Below, piece after piece: positions 1 to 6,759 of a DNA stretch of 19,131 nt. Origin of the DNA: Prevotellaceae bacterium. Lineage in GTDB: Bacteria > Bacteroidota > Bacteroidia > Bacteroidales > Bacteroidaceae. The DNA is taken from NCBI GenBank assembly GCA_015257125.1, contig JABZKU010000037.1, forward strand, positions 1-19,131. The letters are read 5' to 3'. Position 1 is the first letter of the stretch; each line of letters starts with the position of its first letter. A program made the position numbers and the translations under genes. The notes below the pieces were generated by a model. It was not told the DNA's origin, made no database searches, and was given only the letters and a program-made list of their open reading frames with translations.

Positions 1-52
1 GATGGAGTCGATGCCGCTTTTCGTTGTGGCGTATCGTTGTAGTTGCGTGTGA

Positions 53-2689
53 TCAGAATTCCTGTCCGAGTACGAAGTGGAATTGGCTTCCGCCGATATT
101 CTGTCCCAGCTCGGTCTTTTTGAATCCATAAGCCCAGTCGATACCCATGAGTCCGATCATGGGGAGGAGGATGCGGACACCCACACCGGCCGAGGTTTTG
201 AGTTTGAAGGGATTCATGCGGTTGACATCCGACCACGCGTTACCGGCTTCGGCAAAGGCGAGGGCGTAGATGGAAGTGGCGGTCTCGAGCATGAGCGGAT
301 ACCGGAGTTCGAGCGTGAGGCGCGAATAGGCATAGGCGTTGTTGCGCGTGCCGGCAAAGTTACCTGCGATCGATCCGTTTTCGTAACCGCGGAGTCCGAT
401 AACGTCGTTGGCATAGGACGAAGAGTAGCCGCTCATACCGTCACCACCCATGTAGTAGGTTTCGAAAGGCGACTTGCGATACTTGTTGTAGGCTCCGAGA
501 ATACCGAAGTCAGTGCGCGTCATGAGGACGGGACTGTGCTTGAAGCTGGAGCTGAGCGCGGTGTAAGTGCGGAATTTGAAGCTCCACTTGTGGTATTCGA
601 TCCAACGATATTTCTCCTGCGCCTCTTGCTGATAGGTGGCACTGTAAATGTTTTCGGCCAGTCCCTTGTAATTCTTTCCGTCGAAGAGCGAATAGGGCGG
701 CGTGAGGGTGAGGGTGAAAGAGAAATCGGAACCGCTTCGGGGGAAGAAGGGGCTATCGGTCGAAGAACGCGCGAGGGTGAGCGCGAGGTTGATGTTGTTG
801 CTATTCCCGTTGGTGATGAGGAAGTAGTTCCAGTTCTTCAGGTTGTAGCGGGTGTAGCCCAGCGTGGCCATGAAGGTGAAGTAATCGTCGGGCCAGCGCA
901 GGCGTTTACCGAAACCGACGTTGACACCGAAGAGTTGGATGTACTTGTCGGGATCGAGGTAGCGCGAGTAGTTATTGTAGTATTGCGACGAGCCGTAACC
1001 GTACAGGCTACTGTAAAGGTTACTGTTGTCGGTATAATAGCGTGAGGACACGTCGCTCTGTCGGGAATAGAAGAGCGAGACAGAGAACTGGTTGGGTCGC
1101 TTTCCGCCGAACCACGGATCGATGAACTGGAGCGAGTAGCTCTGGTAGTAGCGCGCGTTGGTTTGCGCGGTGAGCTGGAGGGTTTGGGCATCGCCTTGGG
1201 GGATGAAGCCGGCACGCTTGTAGCCGTTGTTGCCGAAGAGGTTCTGCATCGAGAAGTTGGTGAACTTCAAGCTGGCTTTACCCACCACGCCCGACTGTCC
1301 CCAACCGGCCGAAACTTCGACTTGGTCGCCGCCTTTGGTGACGAGGGGGTAAGTGATGTCGACGGTTCCGGTGGCTTCGTCGGGACGAATGTTTTTGTTG
1401 AGTTCGCTTTGGAGCACTTCCGAGTCGAACTGGTTCATGGCGGCGAGTTCACGCACAGAACGCGTGAGGGCATCCATGGAGAAGAGGTCGCCGGGCTTGG
1501 TGCGAAGTTCGCGGCGGATGACGTGATCGTAGACACGGTCGTTGCCGGCGATGCGAATGCGGTTGTAAGTGGCCTGACGTCCTTCGCTCATGCGAATTTC
1601 GAGGTCTACGCTGTCTTTGTCTACTTTGACTTCGACGGGATCGGCACGGAAGAAGACGTAACCGTTGTTGTAATATTGGTTGCGGATGGCGTCTTCGTCG
1701 GCATCGAGTCGCTTGTTGAGGAGCGTTTGGTCGTAGACGTCGCCCTTTTTCATGCGCAAAGTGGCTTCGAGTGCCTGCGTGGGATAGACGGTGTTGCCCA
1801 CCCAAGTGACATTGCGGAGGTAGTAGCGCGGGCCTTGGTGGAGGTTGATGTAGACATCCACGTGCTTGTTGTCGTAAGCCACGACGCTGTCGCTGAGCAC
1901 CATGGCGTCGCGATAACCCCAACTGTTCATCTTCTCGATGAGCAGGCGCTTGTCTTCCTCATACTTTTCGGCGAGGAATTTGCGCGACGAGAAGGTGATC
2001 CACTTTTTGAAGGTGGAGCGGTCGCTGGTCTTCTTCATCGCGTTTTTCAGCGGCGTGATCATTTTGGGATCGACACCGGTGATGTAGATTTTGTGGACGG
2101 TGATTTTGTCGCTCTTGTCGACATCGATGTCCACAATCATGCGGTTGTCGGCCGTCACATCTTCGTGTTGGGTAATGTTGACCTTGACGTTTTTGTAACC
2201 CTTCTCCTCGAAATACTTTTCGATGCGCAGTTTGGATCGATCGACGAGGTTGGGGGTGATTTGGTTGCCGGCTTTGAGGGGAATTCGGGCTTCGATTTCC
2301 TCGCGTTGCGACTTTTTGAGTCCGGTGAATCGCACCGCCGAAATGCGAGGTTGGGCGGTGAGTTTGACGTGGAGATAGATTTTGTCTCCGACGATGCTGT
2401 CGGCGAGAATCTGCACGTTGGAGAAGAGTCCTTGCTTCCAATAGTTTTGAATGGCCGCGCTGATTTCGTCGCCGGGAATCTCGTATGCTTTTCCCACTTC
2501 GAGGTTGGAAATGCCGATGAGCAGATCTTCGTCGTAGCCCTTGATGCCGTCGACCTTAATGCCCCCGAGCACATAGCGTGTGGGTTGTGTGGTGTAGACG
2601 ATGTCGGGCTTCGTCTGCGTTTGCGCGCCCAGCGGTGCGGCAAGTGCGGCAGCGCAGAGGAGCAAGAACGGATAGTGCAGATATTTCAT
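53..2689 (-). CDS. bamA: Outer membrane protein assembly factor BamA (Omp85)
   Basis: 878 aa. BamA is the outer-membrane core of the barrel-assembly machinery; it folds and inserts beta-barrel proteins. The N-terminus is a signal peptide (basic MKYLHY, hydrophobic FLLLCAAALAAPLG, cleavage likely near AQTQT). Roughly residues 40-440 have the spacing of successive POTRA domains, with recurring motifs such as VDGIKGYDEDLL and ITGVDPKMI. From about 450 to the end there are alternating aromatic beta-strands typical of a 16-stranded Omp85 barrel, and the last residue is Phe, as expected for a barrel C-terminus. Length is normal for Bacteroidetes BamA. It is the last complete gene of a minus-strand operon, 51 nt after uppS. 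In related genomes Skp/OmpH-like chaperone genes often follow; here that would lie beyond the left edge. Start ATG at 2689 fits the signal peptide; there is no Shine-Dalgarno sequence. Confidence 0.95.
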   Translation of the reverse strand: MKYLHYPFLLLCAAALAAPLGAQTQTKPDIVYTTQPTRYVLGGIKVDGIKGYDEDLLIGISNLEVGKAYEIPGDEISAAIQNYWKQGLFSNVQILADSIVGDKIYLHVKLTAQPRISAVRFTGLKKSQREEIEARIPLKAGNQITPNLVDRSKLRIEKYFEEKGYKNVKVNITQHEDVTADNRMIVDIDVDKSDKITVHKIYITGVDPKMITPLKNAMKKTSDRSTFKKWITFSSRKFLAEKYEEDKRLLIEKMNSWGYRDAMVLSDSVVAYDNKHVDVYINLHQGPRYYLRNVTWVGNTVYPTQALEATLRMKKGDVYDQTLLNKRLDADEDAIRNQYYNNGYVFFRADPVEVKVDKDSVDLEIRMSEGRQATYNRIRIAGNDRVYDHVIRRELRTKPGDLFSMDALTRSVRELAAMNQFDSEVLQSELNKNIRPDEATGTVDITYPLVTKGGDQVEVSAGWGQSGVVGKASLKFTNFSMQNLFGNNGYKRAGFIPQGDAQTLQLTAQTNARYYQSYSLQFIDPWFGGKRPNQFSVSLFYSRQSDVSSRYYTDNSNLYSSLYGYGSSQYYNNYSRYLDPDKYIQLFGVNVGFGKRLRWPDDYFTFMATLGYTRYNLKNWNYFLITNGNSNNINLALTLARSSTDSPFFPRSGSDFSFTLTLTPPYSLFDGKNYKGLAENIYSATYQQEAQEKYRWIEYHKWSFKFRTYTALSSSFKHSPVLMTRTDFGILGAYNKYRKSPFETYYMGGDGMSGYSSSYANDVIGLRGYENGSIAGNFAGTRNNAYAYSRLTLELRYPLMLETATSIYALAFAEAGNAWSDVNRMNPFKLKTSAGVGVRILLPMIGLMGIDWAYGFKKTELGQNIGGSQFHFVLGQEF

Positions 2690-2740
2690 AAACGAGAGGG
2701 TGTGCGTTGGGGAAGTGGGAGAAGGCAGTGTGCTGCCGTC

Positions 2741-3472
2741 TTAGGCTTGGGTCACCTGTTCAGAGGTTTTGCCGAATCGGCGTTCGCGGTGCTGATAGTC
2801 GGCGATGGCGCGGTGCAACTCTTCGGCGGAGAAATCGGGCCAGAAGACGTCGGTGAAATAGAGTTCGCTGTAGGCACTCTGCCACAAGAGGAAATTGCTC
2901 AACCGGAGCTCGCCACCGGTGCGAATGAGGAGTTCGGGGTCGGGCATGAAGTGGGTTTCGAGCGATCGCTCCACGGCTTGTTCGTCAATGTCTTCGGGGT
3001 TGAGTTGTCCGTCGGCCACCTGTCGGGCGAGTTTGCGCACGGCAGCGGTCATCTCCCAGCGGGCGGAGTAAGAAAGGGCGAGCACCATCGTCATGCCGGA
3101 GTTGGCGGCGGTGTTCTGCTCACAGCGGTCGAGCGCGCGACAAACGAAATCGGGCAAAAGCGTGCGATCACCGATGACGCGCAGGCGGACGTTGTTCGCC
3201 ATGAAGAGTTCTTCCTCGAGGCTGTCGATGATGAGCGCCATGAGTGTGGCGACTTCTCGCTCGGGTCGACTCCAGTTTTCGGTCGAAAAGGTGTAGAGGG
3301 TGAGAAACTTCACCCCGAGGTTTGACGCCTCTTCGGTGATGTCGCGCACCGTGGCGGCCCCTTCTTGGTGACCAAGGGAGCGATCGAGTCCGCGGGCTTT
3401 GGCCCAGCGTCCGTTGCCGTCCATGATGATGGCGATGTGCCGAGGTATCCTTTCGGGATCGAGAGTAATCAT
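2741..3472 (-). CDS. uppS: Isoprenyl transferase (undecaprenyl diphosphate synthase)
   Basis: 243 aa, normal for cis-prenyltransferases. The enzyme adds isopentenyl diphosphate units to farnesyl diphosphate to make undecaprenyl diphosphate, the lipid carrier for peptidoglycan and surface polysaccharide. The family signature HIAIIMDGNGRWA is at the N-terminus with the catalytic Asp at residue 18, followed by the YTFSTENWSRP motif. Near the C-terminus, RTGGELRLSNFLLWQSAYSE matches the diphosphate-binding RTSGExRxSNFLLWQ block, with Ser to Gly and Gln to Leu changes that look tolerable. The gene starts 11 nt after the DUF6089 stop and lies 51 nt before bamA, so all are probably cotranscribed. 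This places lipid-carrier supply and outer-membrane assembly under one promoter, a common Bacteroidales arrangement. Confidence 0.95.
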   Translation of the reverse strand: MITLDPERIPRHIAIIMDGNGRWAKARGLDRSLGHQEGAATVRDITEEASNLGVKFLTLYTFSTENWSRPEREVATLMALIIDSLEEELFMANNVRLRVIGDRTLLPDFVCRALDRCEQNTAANSGMTMVLALSYSARWEMTAAVRKLARQVADGQLNPEDIDEQAVERSLETHFMPDPELLIRTGGELRLSNFLLWQSAYSELYFTDVFWPDFSAEELHRAIADYQHRERRFGKTSEQVTQA

Positions 3473-3483
3473 AGGGGTGGAAG

Positions 3484-4218
3484 CTAATCAGCTTTGTTAC
3501 AAGTGGGGCACCGCGGCGAAAAGTCGTAGGTGAGGGTCACCCGTAGGAGTCCGAGGTGATCTTGATTTCTGAAGAAATCGCTTTTCAATCCGTGCGGTGC
3601 GTCGAATCCGTCGAGTCGGTCGGAGAGCGAGAAGCGCATGGTCCAATCGAGGCCGACGTTGAGTCGAGGTCGGAGTTTGTATTTCACACCAAAGCCGAGG
3701 GGCACCCACGGAGTGACCGTGCGGCCGGTGGTGGAGAAGGCGAATCCGAGTCCCATCTGCAGATAGGGGGTGAAACGCCGGTGGCCTTGGTAGCCGGGGC
3801 GGTAGGCGTAAGAGAAAAAGTTCAGTTCGTAGAGCGCGGCGAGGTCGAAAATGGTGCCCGAATGGCGGTAGAATCGCCGAGCGGTGCCCACTTGGTCAAC
3901 ATAGTCGGGATAGAAATCTTTGACCCCGCCGGTGTCGCCGCCGATGAAGTGCACGCCCATCTCGGTGCGCAGCGCCATGCGCGGATTGAAGAGGAAGCGC
4001 ACCGAGGCGCCCATCGATCCGTGGAGATTGCCCACGATCGAGGAGTTCGTGTCGTCGAGCAGGGAGTTCAAACCGAGGCTGGCTCCCCACTCTTTGGTAT
4101 ATTCCTCTTCCTCGCGGGCGGCTGCGGGCAGTGCTGTCACGCCGAAGCAGAGCAGCATCGCCAAAACGGCGGTTCGCCATCTCGCCCGGCGCTCACTCAA
4201 AAGCAACTGTCGGCTCAT
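3484..4218 (-). CDS. DUF6089-type outer membrane beta-barrel protein
   Basis: 244 aa from the chosen start. The ATG at 4218 overlaps the stop of the preceding gene as ATGA, and the protein then begins with a signal peptide (basic MSRQLLLSERRARWR, hydrophobic TAVLAMLLCFGVTALPAAA). The frame stays open further upstream, but that extension lacks a signal-like N-terminus and lies inside the upstream gene, so it was not used. The mature part is rich in Gly and aromatic residues in alternating strands (WGASLGLNSLLDD, PYLQMGLGFAF, WVPLGFGVKYKLRPRLNVGLDW), consistent with a small barrel. A Cys-containing tail (PRCPTCNKAD) ends the protein. From memory this resembles the DUF6089 family commonly found just upstream of uppS and bamA in Bacteroidales. 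No function is known to me; context suggests a link to the outer membrane. Confidence 0.8.
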   Translation of the reverse strand: MSRQLLLSERRARWRTAVLAMLLCFGVTALPAAAREEEEYTKEWGASLGLNSLLDDTNSSIVGNLHGSMGASVRFLFNPRMALRTEMGVHFIGGDTGGVKDFYPDYVDQVGTARRFYRHSGTIFDLAALYELNFFSYAYRPGYQGHRRFTPYLQMGLGFAFSTTGRTVTPWVPLGFGVKYKLRPRLNVGLDWTMRFSLSDRLDGFDAPHGLKSDFFRNQDHLGLLRVTLTYDFSPRCPTCNKAD

Positions 4219-5375
4219 TGATGTGCTGAACGATAGAAATAGGTGGGCGTTTCCTGCCACGAAAGGCGGTGGAGTCGTGCCTTCCACACTTGGTTGCCGT
4301 CGATGCGCAACCAAACGATCTGTTGCGCGTCGATGGCCGCTTCCAGTTGCGTGGCGCGTGTGGGGAAGTCGGCGGGGAGCGTCAGGAGCGTGTGCTCGCG
4401 CCAAGTGAGTCCACGGTCGGGACTGAAACGCAAGGTGGGTTTTCCGGCGCTGTTGAGTCCGGCGAGGAGCAAACCGCCGTCATAGGCCAGGAGCGCGGGC
4501 TGTGTGAGCGCAGGGGCGGCATAGGCCGTTTCGCGCACGGGGAGCAGGCGTTCCCATCCGAAGGGGGTGAACTGTCGGGCGTCGACATAGCGCTTCCACA
4601 CGCGGGGGCTGTTGTTGAGCAAGCCGTAGAGTGTGATTTCGGTGAGCGTGCTGTCGGCCTTCGTGCGCTGCACGCACACGGCGCGCTCGGCGGTGGGGAA
4701 TTCGGCCGCGTCGGCGGCTGCCACACTGTCGGCTTTCCATACGCCGTTGACTTCCACGCGCGGAGTGGCGCCCGTGAGGTCGAAGCGCAGGCCGCCGGCC
4801 GTCCATTGGGTGGCAGAGGTGCGCACGAATTGCTGTGCGTTCCAAGCAGAAGCGGTGCTGCGCGTCCAAGTGACGGAGTCGCTCGGCTCGCGGTGCACGC
4901 GCAGTTCGACCTTATAGGTGCGTTGCGTCGTGCGATCGGTGGACTGCACCACCACGGTGGGTTGTCCCGTAAGGTTGGCGGTGAGTCCGCTATTTTTACT
5001 CTGTTGGGTGACGAAGGTCGTTGCGCCACTTTCGCGCAAACCGACACTGCCGCGTGCGCCCACCGTGATGCCTTCGACTTTCGTCAGGTCGGTGTGGGGC
5101 GGAAGGGAGTCGATGTTGTAAATCAGTCCGCGCTGCTGGTCGATGGTGAAGCGGTAGAGACTACCTTTCACCTCGACGGTGGCCACACTGTCGCGCCGGT
5201 TGTCTTTCGTGCGCAGATAGATCTTTCGGTCAAGATTGCCGATATTGAAACTCGTGACAACACAGTCCGACGATACGTTGCCGGTTTTTGTGTCGTCGTT
5301 CAAGCACGAGGTCAAAGTGCCGGCAGCGAGAAGCAGCACGGCGGCGCGCGAAAGCGAAGGGAGCTTGTGTGACAT
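4215..5375 (-). CDS. DUF6242-type lipoprotein
   Basis: 386 aa from ATG 5375. The frame is open upstream, but this Met gives a clear lipoprotein signal: MSHKLPSLSRAAVLLLAAG followed by lipobox LTSC and then LNDD. Acidic residues just after the acylated Cys resemble the Bacteroidetes lipoprotein export signal, so surface exposure is possible (inference). The N-terminal part (VVTSFNIGNLDRKIYL, YRFTIDQQRGLIYNIDSLP, TQRTYKVELRVHRE) looks like a beta-rich domain recalled from DUF6242 proteins. The C-terminal part has repeat-like WERLLPV and LRFSPDRGLTWREHTL segments suggestive of a beta-propeller with Asp-box character. Function unknown. It is the first gene of the operon with the DUF6089 protein, uppS and bamA, and its stop overlaps the next start by 4 nt, suggesting translational coupling. 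Confidence 0.75.
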   Translation of the reverse strand: MSHKLPSLSRAAVLLLAAGTLTSCLNDDTKTGNVSSDCVVTSFNIGNLDRKIYLRTKDNRRDSVATVEVKGSLYRFTIDQQRGLIYNIDSLPPHTDLTKVEGITVGARGSVGLRESGATTFVTQQSKNSGLTANLTGQPTVVVQSTDRTTQRTYKVELRVHREPSDSVTWTRSTASAWNAQQFVRTSATQWTAGGLRFDLTGATPRVEVNGVWKADSVAAADAAEFPTAERAVCVQRTKADSTLTEITLYGLLNNSPRVWKRYVDARQFTPFGWERLLPVRETAYAAPALTQPALLAYDGGLLLAGLNSAGKPTLRFSPDRGLTWREHTLLTLPADFPTRATQLEAAIDAQQIVWLRIDGNQVWKARLHRLSWQETPTYFYRSAHQ

Positions 5376-5438
5376 ATAGGATCTGATGGGTGAGCACTCG
5401 CACGCAGGGGTGCAATGAGTGCATGATACTTCAAAGTG

Positions 5439-5446
5439 CAAAAATA
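5439..5446 (-). promoter_or_regulatory. Predicted promoter of the DUF6242-DUF6089-uppS-bamA operon
   Basis: On the minus strand this reads TATTTTTG followed by C, a full match to the Bacteroidetes -7 element TAnnTTTG. No clean TTG sits 19-21 bp upstream (the closest is TCG), so the -33 element is weak. It would give a leader of about 55 nt before ATG 5375. Confidence 0.5.
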
Positions 5447-5491
5447 GAAAGTCTTTTGCCAAGTGCGAAACGAAATGCGATTTTTTCGGCC

Positions 5492-5516
5492 TAAATAATT
5501 CTTTTCGCGCAGAAAA
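5492..5516. promoter_or_regulatory. Candidate regulatory motif shared with the ptb upstream region
   Basis: TAAATA, 4 nt, then TTTTCGCGCAGAAAA (5502-5516). The 15-mer recurs with one change (C to T) at 11997-12011 upstream of ptb, again just after TAAATA (3-nt gap). It is partly palindromic (CTTTT...AAAAG). It lies about 50 bp upstream of the predicted operon promoter. Regulator unknown; the role is inference. Confidence 0.3.
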
Positions 5517-5620
5517 GGCGTTTCTTCGCCGAGGGGGCTCTTGTGCTTTGTCGCCCCCCTTGTCGCTCGATCGGGGCGCGGCATCGTCTGCTCTTTCGAT
5601 GCCACCTTCACCCATTCCCC

Positions 5621-5975
5621 TTCCCACAGTTTTCCCCGAAATCGTTTTTTCCACCGACGACTCATTATATATAAGCCATTTCTCAAAAGAAGAAAAGACT
5701 TTTTCTTCCTTATCAGAAGAAGAATGCGATGGTGATGTATATAGGTTGTGGAATCTGTGGAGAAAGTTGGCTGGTTTTGTGTTATAGTCCTGAGGTTTTG
5801 AAGAATAGTGGTCTACTTTTCTTTTTGGAAAAGTCTGTGGGAAAGACCCTTTTTTCGGTGCATAGGGGGCGGAAAACGTTGTTTCGTCCCTTCTTTTGCG
5901 CTTCCCTTTGCGGAAGGGAGTTGTACAAGGGTTGTTCGCGGGGTTATCGGCTGCTTTTCCACGCTTTTTTCCACA
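5621..5975. other. Divergent intergenic region with DnaA-box-like words
   Basis: The 646-bp gap 5376-6021 between two divergent genes is AT-richer than its surroundings and holds no convincing gene. Scored against TTWTNCACA, there is one exact box, TTTTCCACA at 5967-5975. Words one mismatch away are TTTTCCACC (5647-5655), TTCTCCACA (minus, 5764-5756), TTTCCCACA (minus, 5844-5836) and TTTTCCACG (5955-5963). An AT-rich patch (CATTATATATAAG) sits near 5663. A short hairpin (TCCCTT/AAGGGA) is at 5903-5919. This could be an origin-like or DnaA-responsive region, or chance in AT-rich DNA; no dnaA or other origin marker is visible. Confidence 0.2.
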
Positions 5976-6009
5976 GGGTGGTGAAGGGGCCTATTTCGGC
6001 TGAAAAGTT

Positions 6010-6017
6010 TACCTTTG
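6010..6017 (+). promoter_or_regulatory. Predicted -7 element of trmH
   Basis: TACCTTTG followed by C is a full match to TAnnTTTG. It ends only 4 nt before ATG 6022, so the transcription start would fall at or next to the start codon. No TTG is present at the expected -33 position. Confidence 0.45.
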
Positions 6018-6021
6018 CAGT

Positions 6022-6558
6022 ATGAACGAAAAATTGAAAGTCGATGAAATGGGTCGTCTCGGTGTATCCGATTTTCGCGCGGCCGCAAAGTTCCCGCTCA
6101 CGATTGTGCTCGACAATGTGCGGAGTGTTCACAACGTGGGGAGCGTGTTTCGCACGGCCGATGCGTTTCGTCTGCGGGAGGTGATGCTCTGCGGCATCAC
6201 GGCCGTTCCGCCCTCGCCCGAGATGCACAAAACGGCGCTCGGGGCGGAGGATTCGGTGGACTGGCGGCACTTCGATGCGACGGCCGACGCACTGGCCGAG
6301 CTGCGTGAGCGCGGAGTGAAGGTCTGTGTGTTGGAACAATGCCGCCGTTCGGTGGCGCTGCAGGATTTTATTTTCGAGCCGGGCAGCGAATATGCCTTGG
6401 TGCTCGGGCACGAGGTGCACGGTGTGGCGCAGTCGGTGGTGGATGCCGCCGATGTGGTGCTCGAAATTCCCCAATTCGGCACGAAACACTCGCTCAATGT
6501 GAGTGTGGCGGCGGGCATGGCCATGTGGGAAATCGTGCGCAAAGGGCGCTTTGTGTGA
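6022..6558 (+). CDS. TrmH/SpoU-family RNA 2'-O-methyltransferase
   Basis: 178 aa. A SPOUT-fold SAM-dependent methyltransferase that should methylate a ribose 2'-OH in tRNA or rRNA; the exact target cannot be told from sequence. Visible SpoU motifs are motif 1 (LDNVRSVHNVGSVFRTADAF), motif 2 (YALVLGHEVHGV) and motif 3 (LEIPQFGTKHSLNVSVAAGMAMWE), the last two forming the knotted SAM site. There is no N-terminal substrate-binding extension, as in the short Bacteroidetes members. Start ATG 6022 is preferred over Met10 because close family members begin with the same MxxKLxxxEMxRL-like segment. It stands alone, divergent from the DUF6242 operon and convergent with sbcC. Its coding strand is G-rich, unlike the C-rich coding strands of its neighbours. 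Confidence 0.9.
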   Translation: MNEKLKVDEMGRLGVSDFRAAAKFPLTIVLDNVRSVHNVGSVFRTADAFRLREVMLCGITAVPPSPEMHKTALGAEDSVDWRHFDATADALAELRERGVKVCVLEQCRRSVALQDFIFEPGSEYALVLGHEVHGVAQSVVDAADVVLEIPQFGTKHSLNVSVAAGMAMWEIVRKGRFV

Positions 6559-6669
6559 GCCCGTATGATCGACGTTGAGCGCAGGGCTTGCGCTTTGTGT
6601 GCATTGTCGGCGCAAAGGTGTCGCTTCGGCTCACGCCGCAGTGTCTTGCCGCTGAAATAGAGATACGAC

Positions 6670-6705
6670 GACGGCCGGATGTCCACGAATGGGCATCCGG
6701 CCGTC
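6670..6705. terminator. Bidirectional terminator-like hairpin between trmH and sbcC
   Basis: A perfect 12-bp stem (GACGGCCGGATG / CATCCGGCCGTC) is extended inside by a T-G wobble and CCA/TGG around a CGAA tetraloop. It lies between two convergent genes. There is no U-run on either side; the plus side continues GGTCGTTTG. Confidence 0.7.
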
Positions 6706-6759
6706 GGTCGTTTGTATCAGCGTGTCCGCGGGGTGATGCGGCGCACGGGGAGTTTTCGA

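Noticed and set aside
1163..3325. Long open frame on the plus strand antisense to bamA and uppS
   Set aside because: Its product is a run of Val, Gly, Glu and Asp with no recognisable domain, and it lies opposite two well-supported genes. Long antisense frames are expected with this GC-rich codon use.
4219..4404. Longer N-terminus for the DUF6089-type protein
   Set aside because: The extension lies inside the DUF6242 gene, has no signal peptide and would bury the clear signal peptide that starts at 4218.
5376..5654. Longer N-terminus for the DUF6242-type lipoprotein
   Set aside because: It would put about 90 residues before the lipoprotein signal and lipobox, and would cross the predicted promoter.
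5419..6088. Several short open frames on both strands in the gap before trmH
   Set aside because: They lack family-like sequence, overlap each other and the promoter elements, and have composition like non-coding AT-rich DNA.
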